The position numbers and the translations under genes are program-made. From NCBI GenBank assembly GCA_002450905.1, contig DKAT01000094.1, forward strand, positions 1 through 7,658: a stretch of DNA of 7,658 nucleotides, in the 5' to 3' direction. Positions 1 to 6,495 of the stretch are shown here, one piece after another; the stretch's first letter is position 1, and each line of letters begins with the position of its first letter. The notes beneath the pieces were generated by a model. The model saw only the letters and a program-made list of their open reading frames with translations, was not told the DNA's origin and did not search any database. The stretch is from Spirochaetia bacterium UBA6919 (lineage in GTDB: Bacteria > Spirochaetota > UBA6919).

Positions 1-1
1 A

Positions 2-205
2 AATGAAATTACTTTTGTTGGAATTGATGTTTCTAAAAATAAATTGGATTTAGCTTTATCTAATACAAAGAGTCACTTTGAATATTCAAACAATTCAGTT
101 GGGATTAAGAATATCATAAAGGAATTATCAAAGTATTCGATAGGCTTAATGGATGGTTTGACTACGCTCACCAACCGAATCCAATGTTTTTTACTTCAAT
201 TTTAA
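2..205 (+). pseudogene. IS110-family transposase remnant, N-terminal part only
   Basis: The reading frame from base 2 to the TAA at 203-205 starts NEITFVGIDVSKNKLDLAL, the characteristic N-terminus of IS110-family (DEDD) transposases, in which the Asp of the GIDVSK motif is a catalytic residue. The match continues through the usual 'GIKNIIKEL' segment to about codon 46, then stops. The following residues do not resemble the expected second acidic block (a VxEATG-like motif), and the frame closes about 20 codons later. The true start codon lies just left of the window. A full IS110 transposase is normally over 300 residues, so this is a 3'-truncated, inactive fragment. The break coincides with the palindrome at 151-182. 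It faces the minus-strand operon on its right. The family call is confident; the history of the truncation is inferred. Confidence 0.75.
151..182. repeat. REP-like imperfect palindrome (hairpin) at the end of the IS110 remnant
   Basis: Three arm pairs are visible: GGAT (151-154) with ATCC (179-182), GGTT (155-158) with AACC (173-176), and TGA (159-161) with TCA (168-170). The loop is CTACGC and two 2-nt bulges (CC and GA) lie on the right arm. The core resembles short palindromes of the form GGTT-GACTACGCTCA-AACC that I recall as dispersed repeats in many unrelated bacterial genomes; that comparison is from memory and unverified. It lies 56 bases downstream of the stop codon of the minus-strand operon, so it could act as a 3' mRNA-stabilising hairpin. 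No T-run follows it on the minus strand, so it is not a canonical intrinsic terminator. Confidence 0.5.
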
Positions 206-237
206 AGGATTTTTAGTATTGTTATTAATTTCTGAAC

Positions 238-960
238 TTATAAATAGAGTGATTGATTCTTCAGTAATCCCTTCTCTGCATTGAAAAGATCCTGTTGGTC
301 ATCTACTTCCAGCCATGTAGATCCGCTTAAATCAAGATAATTCACTTCATTTCCATTATCTGCCAGCACCTGGAGAATATATTCCACATTCATTTTTCGA
401 AGACCACGTTCCAGCATATTTTGTATCGTATTAGTATAAACTGGAATATAATCTCTGTGACAGGACGTCATCCCAATATATCCTCCGTCATAATCTGCCA
501 ATTTCTTATCAATATGTATTATCTTACGATTATTCGATAGCTTAATTTTCATGTCATCCGCTACTAAGGTTCTGTCAAAATCACAGATCCCCGTTATACC
601 ATGGATATTATCTGCAATTTTCTGAATAAAATGTTTTGGATAAATATGATCTACATTCATCATGAGAAATGAATCATCCAGATAGGATAAAGCCTTTTCT
701 ATAGTTAAAATGCTCCCTTCTTTATATTCAGGATTGTTTAGGAGAATAAGATTAGTCAGATGTTTTGAATCCAAATGCTTTTCAAGGGTTTCAAATTGAA
801 ATCCTCCGACGATAATAATCTTATTGACCACAGGTTTTATAAAATTCAAGGCATAATCGATTAGTGGAACACCGTTCACCTTAACAAGGGCTTTGGGACG
901 ATCTATAGTTAAATCTTTCAGACGGCTCCCCAAACCTGCACATAGAATCACACCAATCAT
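238..960 (-). CDS. Sugar/polyol-phosphate nucleotidyltransferase (probable cytidylyltransferase, LicC/IPCT-like)
   Basis: A 240-residue GT-A-fold nucleotidyltransferase, the full length for a stand-alone member. The N-terminus carries the signature G9-L-G-S-R13 loop followed by RPKAL (Lys23), which bind the NTP phosphates. N102-V-D104 is the expected metal-binding Asp region, and W216-L-E-V-D220 near the C-terminus is the usual second metal/product motif of this family. It should transfer a nucleotide, most likely CMP from CTP, to a phosphorylated alcohol such as inositol-1-phosphate or phosphocholine, giving a CDP-alcohol in the cytoplasm. The substrate is not readable from sequence; the preference for CTP is inferred from the CDP-alcohol phosphotransferase in the same operon. 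Its ATG overlaps the TGA of the HAD gene as ATGA, which implies translational coupling, and a GGAG lies about 11 nt upstream within that gene. It is the last gene of the operon. Confidence 0.85.
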   Translation of the reverse strand: MIGVILCAGLGSRLKDLTIDRPKALVKVNGVPLIDYALNFIKPVVNKIIIVGGFQFETLEKHLDSKHLTNLILLNNPEYKEGSILTIEKALSYLDDSFLMMNVDHIYPKHFIQKIADNIHGITGICDFDRTLVADDMKIKLSNNRKIIHIDKKLADYDGGYIGMTSCHRDYIPVYTNTIQNMLERGLRKMNVEYILQVLADNGNEVNYLDLSGSTWLEVDDQQDLFNAEKGLLKNQSLYL

Positions 961-1604
961 TTTTTTAATATCTCCATTAATTCCATTAGATTTTCTATAA
1001 CATCAATTTGAGGATATTTATTCAAGAAATCTCTTCTGGTAAATGTCCCCGCTTTGCCAACGAATTTTATTCCGTAATCCAAGGCTATTTCAGCATCTTT
1101 TAAAGAATCCCCAACAAACAATAGATTATCTGAAGAGATTTTGCCTGATCTCATTACAGAATCAAAATGCTCTTTTCCTTTACTAAAACCTTTTTTATAT
1201 CCCATTATATAATCAAACCGGATCTGTTCTTTTGAAACAAACTCGTTTAGGAGGTGTTGGAAATTATTTGAAGATATCCCAATGGCATATCCCATGGACT
1301 TTAGAGAAGACAAAGCATTAATCACATCTTCTGAAAATCTCTCCTGAAAGAAGGAATCAATTTTTCTTTCTTCAAATTCTTTTGATAGTTCTTCATTTTG
1401 TGGATTTTTTGGGAACAATAATTCCAGTTGATAAGCAAATGGGATTCCTGAGGTATCCAGATATTTTTGCCTAGCTCTATCAAAAGGTATATTATACTCC
1501 CGTTCTATGATGGATCCAGCAATATCAGCAAACTGTCCCATGGTATCGACGAGTGTTCCATCAAAGTCAAATAAACAAGTATTGATATTATTATATTTCT
1601 GCAT
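957..1604 (-). CDS. HAD-superfamily phosphatase (phosphoglycolate phosphatase-like)
   Basis: A soluble HAD hydrolase of 215 residues counted from the ATG at 1604. All four HAD motifs are present: motif I DFDGTLVDT with nucleophile Asp13 and acid/base Asp15; motif II GISSNN (Ser111); motif III Lys144 in KGKEHF; motif IV FVGDSLKDAEIA (Asp166, Asp170). A helical cap between motifs I and II (about residues 25-95) marks the C1 class that handles small phosphate esters. An upstream ATG at 1682 is in frame but would overlap the preceding gene by about 75 bases and add a 26-residue tail unlike the family; the 1604 start leaves a 2-nt gap and puts motif I at its usual place. An AGAAGGA lies about 16 nt upstream, rather far for a Shine-Dalgarno. 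The likely role, inferred from the operon, is to remove a phosphate from a precursor or product of the CDP-alcohol reaction. Confidence 0.85.
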   Translation of the reverse strand: MQKYNNINTCLFDFDGTLVDTMGQFADIAGSIIEREYNIPFDRARQKYLDTSGIPFAYQLELLFPKNPQNEELSKEFEERKIDSFFQERFSEDVINALSSLKSMGYAIGISSNNFQHLLNEFVSKEQIRFDYIMGYKKGFSKGKEHFDSVMRSGKISSDNLLFVGDSLKDAEIALDYGIKFVGKAGTFTRRDFLNKYPQIDVIENLMELMEILKK

Positions 1605-1606
1605 AA

Positions 1607-2902
1607 TTATGACGATATATTCCTTCTGTTTAGAATTGTTTGGGCTATGACAGTCAGAAATATTGCTGTAAAATACACACATGCAATCCAGAACGTATAT
1701 TGATATATTGCGAGGAATCCTGATATCATTGTGAAGAAGGCTAAGAAATCGCTCCTGGCAAAGTTCCTGAAGAATGCAAGGAATTTAGAGAAAAACCCCA
1801 TGGAATCCTGCTTCTCTTCGTCCTCAAAATAATATGTATAGTCTAAAATATCTTTTTTATTTGCAACAACAAGCAGGTGATGATATTGCAATACCTTGGC
1901 AATGATGAACGTCACAGCACCTATCCATGCTCCGATATAATATATATTTGATAATTCAGGAGAATCTTTGTAAACCCACGAAATACGGATACCCACGGCA
2001 ACCACAAATAAAAGATTTTTTATGTCATCCACCATGCCATCGAGCATCTCTCCAAGGTCGGTAAACTGATACCTCAATCGGGCTAATTCTCCATCACAAC
2101 CATCAATCACAGAAGCCATATGAAACATGAATCCACCCAGAACACCATAAATATATGTCCAGATATCATCTCTAACCTGCAATACCAGAAATACCGAAAT
2201 GAGAGAGATTCCCAGGGTAACCATTGTCATCATATTAGGGGTGATGGGCAGATGCATGAGGAATCTTGTGAAAAACAGGGAAACCGGTCTGTTGAAATTC
2301 CGTGAAATGAAGGGGTCTGATGTTTTTCTTAAGAATTGTAAGAGAGTTTTTTCAGTATATCGGATATCTTTTTTATTTTCGATAGCATTGTAAAAAGCAT
2401 TTATTGGAATAACTTTTTTAGACTGATTATTAAGCCATACCATAAAAGAATCGCTTTTTAAATCAGCTTGTGAATACTTATTCATTTTCTCAGGACTTAT
2501 CACAAAGCATTTGCTCGTCTGATCTTTTATAAGATGTGAATCCAGCCCTATATGTATTATTGAATTCTCTTCAATTTTGATATTACTCAACTTTTTAAAA
2601 AAATTGGGTTCGAAAACAGCAGGCTCACCTAAATAAATACTAGTTTCTGATATATTATTTATTATCTGATCAATATTTTGGATATCAATAAAATGGATTT
2701 TTATTTTAATCCGATGATCATCCAATTCTTTTTGAAAGATGTTTACCCTGTCCAAAGGAGTTATTACAAACACATTCTCCCCGCTGGAATACTGGAATGC
2801 CAGGATAATTCTTTTGAGAATAGTTAATCCTGCCACTTTCTGGAGATAATCGATATTTTTATTATTATTTAGATCAGTATTTAGAATTAGTGTTTTTAGC
2901 AT
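1607..2902 (-). CDS. CDP-alcohol phosphotransferase with degenerate nucleotidyltransferase-like N-terminal domain
   Basis: A 431-residue two-domain protein. Residues about 225-425 form a multi-helix membrane domain with the complete CDP-alcohol phosphotransferase signature: Asp267, Asp270-Gly271, Ala274-Arg275, Gly284, Asp288 and Asp292, i.e. DxxDGxxAR-x8-GxxxDxxxD. All metal and CDP ligands are intact. Residues 1-190 look like a nucleotidyltransferase fold (VAGLTILKRIILAF at 23-36 matches the segment after the phosphate-binding loop), but the GxGxR loop and PK motif are missing, so this half is probably inactive. The layout matches bifunctional inositol-1-phosphate cytidylyltransferase/DIP-phosphate synthases, including the linker with SDPFISRNFNRP and PITPNMMT (195-224). 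The domain transfers a phosphoalcohol from a CDP-alcohol to an acceptor at the membrane. It is the first gene of the operon; the preceding GGA 5 nt before the ATG is a weak ribosome site. The acceptor is unknown. Confidence 0.85.
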   Translation of the reverse strand: MLKTLILNTDLNNNKNIDYLQKVAGLTILKRIILAFQYSSGENVFVITPLDRVNIFQKELDDHRIKIKIHFIDIQNIDQIINNISETSIYLGEPAVFEPNFFKKLSNIKIEENSIIHIGLDSHLIKDQTSKCFVISPEKMNKYSQADLKSDSFMVWLNNQSKKVIPINAFYNAIENKKDIRYTEKTLLQFLRKTSDPFISRNFNRPVSLFFTRFLMHLPITPNMMTMVTLGISLISVFLVLQVRDDIWTYIYGVLGGFMFHMASVIDGCDGELARLRYQFTDLGEMLDGMVDDIKNLLFVVAVGIRISWVYKDSPELSNIYYIGAWIGAVTFIIAKVLQYHHLLVVANKKDILDYTYYFEDEEKQDSMGFFSKFLAFFRNFARSDFLAFFTMISGFLAIYQYTFWIACVYFTAIFLTVIAQTILNRRNISS

Positions 2903-3007
2903 AAGAATCCGTTGAATAATAATTTGTTTTGATATAGAATTTAATTATTTAGCTATGGGATGGATAATATAATTTTTTGATGTATTAAAGTTCATAAGAA
3001 TAATGAA

Positions 3008-3036
3008 AATCTATAAACTATTTATGATTAAGTCAA
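3008..3036 (-). promoter_or_regulatory. Sigma70-type promoter of the CDP-alcohol operon
   Basis: On the minus strand TTGACT (-35, at 3031-3036; 5/6 of consensus) is followed after exactly 17 nt by TAGATT (-10, at 3008-3013; 4/6). It begins about 20 bases after the kinase stop codon and would start transcription near 3001, leaving a leader of about 100 nt before the ATG at 2902. The position, between two codirectional genes and nowhere else in the gap, supports independent expression of the three-gene operon. Confidence 0.5.
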
Positions 3037-3057
3037 CTGATTTTATATCTGTATTTT

Positions 3058-5583
3058 TTAATTTTCAATATTAACATTTTTTGGAAGAAATATATGAAGA
3101 GAAGTACCATTTTCTACTGAAGTTTCAAAAGTAATATTCCCATAATGAACTCTTGCAATTAATAGGGCGCTATAAGTTCCTATGCCCGTACCATCTTTTT
3201 TCCCTTCTGTGGAATATCGGTCAAAAAAATTATTTCTTACTTTTTCAGGAATTACACCATAATTATGAATTGTTATCTGATGCTCATTTGTTAAATCAGA
3301 TGATATATTTATCGTAATAATTTGTTCAGTTGGAGAGGCTTCTATGGCATTTTTAACAAGATTTGAAATGAGATTCTTTATATGCCCCTTCTCTCCAAAT
3401 ATCATATAGGTTTCATTATTCTCAAAGTTTTTATTATTTAACTTAGATACCACATTAATAGATTTTTCAATTAATAAAGAACTAAATCCAATGATAATTT
3501 CTTTTAGAACTTTAACAAGATCGAATACCTCCACTTTCAATTTATAAGTACCTTCCTCCATTTTAAATAGATCCAGAGCTTGATTGATCATAGCTAACAT
3601 ATCCAAACTGGACGTATAGATACTATTGGCATATAATCTAGCTTCCTCATCTCTTTGCAAATATCGGATGAGATCTGCATAACCCAGGATACCCTGAAGC
3701 ATATTTTTTAAGTCATGACGGATAACCCTTTCAGTATCCTCTCTTAAGCGTTCAACTCTTTTTCGCTCTGAAACATCTCTTGCAATGGTAAGAATAGCTC
3801 GATTTTCTTTGTAGGCAAGGAGAGTTGATACCATTTCCATTTCAATAATTTTCCCATCAATGGTTTGCCATTTTTCTATCATAGTAGGATTGTATATTTC
3901 TTTATTTACAATCTTTCTAAACCATTCTTTTAAATTATTTAAAGATTTATAGTGGATAAACTGATCTATTTTTTGTCCTATAATATATTCAGGAAGATCT
4001 TTTGCAAGGAGGAGTGCACCAATTTTGTTTATAAAAAGGATTTCAGAATTACTGTGGACTATAATAACATCCGGAGATAACTCGATAAGGCGTCGATAGC
4101 GTTCTTCACTTATCTCCAGTTCCTGAGTTCTTCTCTCAACAAGGCTTTCAAGGATGATATTTCTATCGTGAATCTCCCAGAAGTAATTAACAAGTTTCGT
4201 TATAAAGAAAGTGATAACCAGACTATTCAATGGGATAAGTACATTAAATGATATATTATAATATATATAAGATAGAATAATGAGTGTAATTATTGTTAAA
4301 AAAATAAATAAAACCGATAGTATACTTCTAAAAAAGGATAATCGTGATACAATATAAGCTGTTAAGATCCCCAGTATGAAAGTTAAACTGATTATAATCC
4401 ATGGATCTTTGTATTCAACTAAAAAATCATTATTGATGATATTATCAATAGCATTGGCGTGGAAAAATGCCCCGAGTTCATTGGATTTCAAAGGACTTGG
4501 ATGGCGATCCCCCAGACCCGGTGCACTGGCTCCCAGGATGACAATTTTATTTTTGAATGCCTCCGGGGGATTTCTAAGAATGATCGATTGGGGTAATTGT
4601 TTAATGACATCGGGATATTCCAATTTTAAAATATTTCTTAATTGAATGATATTTTTATGATCACGAAATAAATCCTGTAATTTAATCGATGGATTCTTAG
4701 TATGATTAGAGTAGAGATCATAAATTGTATTAATATGATCATACATTCGGATCAAATCCATGTGATAATAATCTTTGTAAACGTCATTGGTACCATAATA
4801 CTTAAGTCTGAATAATCCATTTTTATCCAGGGGGATTTGAAGCTGATCCATTTTAAGGTACCTTGGAAGTAATTCCATTTTATTGGATGATTTATATTTT
4901 AAGAAAGCTGACAGGGCAAGAGAGGGATAATATTTTCCCTGATAATTCAATAATAAGTGCATTCTCCGAATAATCCCATCTTCGTCTTCTGATGAATTAA
5001 TTGCCCCAATAGACGAAGAGGAATCCATAAGGGTCTTTATAGGGAGATGAGCTATATTATATTTTTTAAAATAAAAATTACTTATATTTGAAAATAATGG
5101 GATTTCAAATCGTTTGGGTATTCCAATAAGGACATTTGATTTACTATTCGTATGGCCAAGCTGGAATCCAATAATAATATTCTTTGACTGAGCTATCCCC
5201 TTAGAGAAGTCTTCATCATCACTCATCCCCTGATCACGATATACAGATTTCTCAGAAAACAAGGCATCGAATACTATAATTTTAACCCCAGATAGATTTA
5301 AATAATTAATGAGTTTACTATAGATAGATCGTTTCCAGGGCCAGGTCATATGATAATATTTCTCTCCCTCCAAAAGACATTGCTGACTTGTCAAGGCTAA
5401 AACAATTTGTGGACTTGCTTTTTTCGGGTTATGAAATAAAATAGTCAGAAAATCAGAAAAGACATTTTCAAATCGGGAGGATATTCCTGTTATAAATGTA
5501 GTAGATAAGATAATCGCTATCACTATAGATAGGATTAAATTATATATAAAATATTTATTATTAATCGACTTGTTTAATTTCAT
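3058..5583 (-). CDS. CHASE2-PAS sensor histidine kinase
   Basis: An 841-residue membrane sensor kinase. TM1 (about 11-33) leads into an extracytoplasmic CHASE2 domain (about 40-390): WPWKR (81-85), GVKIIVFDALFSE (99-111) and the closing GAFFHANAIDNII (371-383) are typical of that family. Three TM helices follow (394-411, 417-438, 445-463), then a short coiled coil (470-495), a PAS domain (about 493-608), a HisKA segment with the phosphoacceptor His623 in IRHDLKNML, and a HATPase_c domain with N-box Asn741/Asn745 and G2 box GTGIGTY (798-804). The G1 position reads HNYGVIP rather than DxGxG, a variant seen in active kinases. No receiver or response regulator is in the window, so the output is unknown. 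The ATG has no Shine-Dalgarno, but a stop lies just upstream and no other Met precedes TM1. The gene lies 93 bases after flgJ and could share its transcript. Confidence 0.92.
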   Translation of the reverse strand: MKLNKSINNKYFIYNLILSIVIAIILSTTFITGISSRFENVFSDFLTILFHNPKKASPQIVLALTSQQCLLEGEKYYHMTWPWKRSIYSKLINYLNLSGVKIIVFDALFSEKSVYRDQGMSDDEDFSKGIAQSKNIIIGFQLGHTNSKSNVLIGIPKRFEIPLFSNISNFYFKKYNIAHLPIKTLMDSSSSIGAINSSEDEDGIIRRMHLLLNYQGKYYPSLALSAFLKYKSSNKMELLPRYLKMDQLQIPLDKNGLFRLKYYGTNDVYKDYYHMDLIRMYDHINTIYDLYSNHTKNPSIKLQDLFRDHKNIIQLRNILKLEYPDVIKQLPQSIILRNPPEAFKNKIVILGASAPGLGDRHPSPLKSNELGAFFHANAIDNIINNDFLVEYKDPWIIISLTFILGILTAYIVSRLSFFRSILSVLFIFLTIITLIILSYIYYNISFNVLIPLNSLVITFFITKLVNYFWEIHDRNIILESLVERRTQELEISEERYRRLIELSPDVIIVHSNSEILFINKIGALLLAKDLPEYIIGQKIDQFIHYKSLNNLKEWFRKIVNKEIYNPTMIEKWQTIDGKIIEMEMVSTLLAYKENRAILTIARDVSERKRVERLREDTERVIRHDLKNMLQGILGYADLIRYLQRDEEARLYANSIYTSSLDMLAMINQALDLFKMEEGTYKLKVEVFDLVKVLKEIIIGFSSLLIEKSINVVSKLNNKNFENNETYMIFGEKGHIKNLISNLVKNAIEASPTEQIITINISSDLTNEHQITIHNYGVIPEKVRNNFFDRYSTEGKKDGTGIGTYSALLIARVHYGNITFETSVENGTSLHIFLPKNVNIEN

Positions 5584-5676
5584 GGATGGGATTATTTAAT
5601 CTATAATCAAAGAATATAATAATATTTAATGATCGGGTGAATTAATTTATATTCTTAATACCAGAAATCAATAATA

Positions 5677-6054
5677 TTATTTTTGACGGGATATCAATTG
5701 CTCATAGATTTGTTTAGCCAAACCAAAATTAGCAGATTGAACCGTTTTCATGGAATATTTCTCATAGAGCATATCACTGAATATATCCTCAGCCATACCG
5801 CCATAGAGGAATGATTTATCTTTGTGAATCGTTTGTCTCATGACCTTATACATTTGATTAACTAGGAGGGACTCAAATTCCTGACAAACAGCCATGAGTT
5901 TATCATCCTGAGGCTTTTTTTTAGGATCAGTCAATTTAATTTTCTCGTTATCCAAAAGACCTTTAAAGCGATTTGCCTCCTCAGCACTTTTTTTCATCTG
6001 ATTGAGAGGGAGATTAAGTCTTGATAAATTAAACTGATCCGATATGGGATTCAT
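5677..6054 (-). CDS. flgJ: Flagellar rod-binding protein, FlgJ N-terminal domain type
   Basis: A 125-residue protein. Residues about 52-125 match the rod-binding domain of FlgJ: the helix CQEFESLLVNQMYKVMRQT, then YGGMAEDIFSDMLYEKYS and the closing FGLAKQIYEQL. This domain caps and guides assembly of the flagellar rod in the periplasm. The C-terminal muramidase domain of enterobacterial FlgJ is absent, as in spirochaetes and several other phyla, so peptidoglycan cutting would need a separate enzyme. The start at 6054 is chosen over an in-frame ATG at 6075 because AAAGAGG (6061-6067) lies 6 nt before it and inside the longer frame. The N-terminal 50 residues are polar and unconserved, with no signal peptide, as expected for a substrate of the flagellar export apparatus. 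No other flagellar gene is visible; a gene-poor region lies upstream. Confidence 0.85.
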   Translation of the reverse strand: MNPISDQFNLSRLNLPLNQMKKSAEEANRFKGLLDNEKIKLTDPKKKPQDDKLMAVCQEFESLLVNQMYKVMRQTIHKDKSFLYGGMAEDIFSDMLYEKYSMKTVQSANFGLAKQIYEQLISRQK

Positions 6055-6060
6055 TGTAAA

Positions 6061-6067
6061 CCTCTTT
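6061..6067 (-). promoter_or_regulatory. Shine-Dalgarno that fixes the flgJ start
   Basis: AAAGAGG on the minus strand, 6 nt before the ATG at 6054. Because it lies between the two in-frame ATGs (6075 and 6054), it decides for the downstream one; no comparable purine block precedes 6075. Confidence 0.7.
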
Positions 6068-6079
6068 CTTATCATCTAA

Positions 6080-6104
6080 AGTATATTATTTCACAGTCAT
6101 GAAA
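6080..6104 (-). promoter_or_regulatory. Possible flgJ promoter with a small inverted repeat
   Basis: On the minus strand a TATACT box (6080-6085, 5/6 of the -10 consensus) lies 25 bases before the flgJ start codon, with no recognisable -35 at 16-18 nt. Just upstream, TTTCA (6089-6093) and TGAAA (6100-6104) form a 5-bp inverted repeat with a 6-nt centre, where an activator or repressor would bind. Neither element is strong alone. Confidence 0.3.
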
Positions 6105-6186
6105 ACGTATCGGTAATTTTAAAAGAAATCATAATCAAAACAATTTTTTTGGAGAAACCAACCATATACCACCACCTATCCAATAA

Positions 6187-6244
6187 TCCTGTCATCACCC
6201 GACTCAAACCCTCAAGACAGGACAACGACAGGAAAAAGACAGGA
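6187..6244. repeat. GACAGGA array: three direct copies at 11-bp period plus one inverted copy
   Basis: GACAGGA occurs on the plus strand at 6216-6222, 6227-6233 and 6238-6244, start to start exactly 11 bp, so the copies fall on nearly the same face of the helix. The reverse complement TCCTGTC is at 6187-6193. The inverted copy can pair with any of the three direct copies; with the nearest it gives a 7-bp stem and a 22-nt loop. Either a set of protein-binding sites or alternative RNA hairpins would produce this. It lies 133 to 190 bases upstream of the flgJ start. Confidence 0.6.
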
Positions 6245-6282
6245 AGATCTCAATAGATCAACTTACACCCCTTCACCCTAAA

Positions 6283-6378
6283 TCACCCGTAGGAACTGAT
6301 CATTTGATTTGCTCTACCAACTCTCGCACACTGTACCCACCCTAAATGTCGTATCAAATTTAAAATCTCAACAACCAT
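6283..6378 (-). CDS. Putative 31-residue small protein with a strong Shine-Dalgarno
   Basis: The ATG at 6378 is preceded by GGAGG (6384-6388, within a longer GGGGAGGG) at 5 nt, the best ribosome-binding site in the window. The frame starts MVVEILNLIRHLGWVQC, ends in a TGA at 6283-6285 and contains one Cys and two Trp/Tyr residues. I recognise no family. The N-terminal half is mildly amphipathic or hydrophobic but too short and charged for a clear TM helix. It could be a leader peptide, a genuine microprotein or a chance ORF; only the ribosome site argues for translation. Confidence 0.35.
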   Translation of the reverse strand: MVVEILNLIRHLGWVQCARVGRANQMISSYG

Positions 6379-6399
6379 AAAGCCCTCCCCTTTAAATTT
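6356..6399. repeat. 9-bp AT-only inverted repeat
   Basis: AAATTTAAA (6356-6364) and TTTAAATTT (6391-6399) are perfect reverse complements, separated by 26 bases that hold the ribosome-binding site and start codon of the 31-codon ORF. On the minus-strand RNA this would place that start in a loop. An all-AT stem is weak, and in DNA of this composition it may be chance. Confidence 0.3.
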
Positions 6400-6475
6400 T
6401 TTGCACGGAACTCAAATTTCCCACAATATCTTCAAATGGTTTTAACTCCATACATATATCAATTTGTCCTATCAT
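6392..6475 (-). CDS. Possible 27-residue ORF just upstream of the SD-led small ORF
   Basis: ATG at 6475, TAA at 6392-6394, encoding MIGQIDICMELKPFEDIVGN and seven more residues. The stop lies 13 nt before the next small ORF's ATG, and the downstream ribosome site begins straight after it, which is an operon-like arrangement. An internal ATG at residue 9 is an alternative start. Neither start has a recognisable Shine-Dalgarno, and no family is recognised. Confidence 0.18.
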   Translation of the reverse strand: MIGQIDICMELKPFEDIVGNLSSVQKI

Positions 6476-6495
6476 GGATATAATAATATGAATTT

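Larger units (their letters stand above)
6076..6495. other. 420-base gene-poor region upstream of flgJ
   Basis: No ORF of normal gene size lies here. Between about 6160 and 6310 the plus strand is rich in A and C with little G or T, unlike the balanced AT-rich DNA around it. The region contains a GACAGGA repeat array (6187-6244), a GATCT-CAAT-AGATC inverted repeat (6247-6260), a 9-bp AT inverted repeat (6356-6399) and two short minus-strand ORFs (6283-6378 and 6392-6475), listed separately where worth it. It could be a structured leader, a small-RNA or small-peptide locus, or the remains of a lost gene. Confidence 0.5.

Noticed and set aside
1605..1682. Upstream ATG (1682) as the start of the HAD gene
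   Set aside because: It would overlap the preceding gene by about 75 bases and add a non-conserved 26-residue tail; the ATG at 1604 fits family length and motif I position.
2120..2393. Two plus-strand ORFs of 61 and 64 codons inside the CDP-alcohol phosphotransferase gene
   Set aside because: They are antisense shadows of a well-conserved domain (they overlap its catalytic region) and have no protein-like features.
4376..4645. An 89-codon plus-strand ORF inside the histidine kinase gene
   Set aside because: It is antisense to the end of the CHASE2 domain and the second TM helix; its composition follows from the reverse of those codons.
6097..6195. A 32-codon minus-strand ORF (starting MTGLLDRWWYM) just upstream of flgJ
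   Set aside because: No usable Shine-Dalgarno lies 5-10 nt before the ATG, the ORF starts inside the GACAGGA inverted copy, and it overlaps the putative flgJ promoter region.
6187..6244. The GACAGGA array as a CRISPR
   Set aside because: The repeats are only 7 bp with 4-bp gaps, far below CRISPR repeat and spacer sizes, and no cas gene is nearby.
6299..6345. A tRNA-like string on the minus strand (GAGAGTTGGTAGAGC)
   Set aside because: It resembles the D-arm of a tRNA, but no acceptor stem, anticodon stem or GGTTCGAATCC T-arm is found at the required distances.
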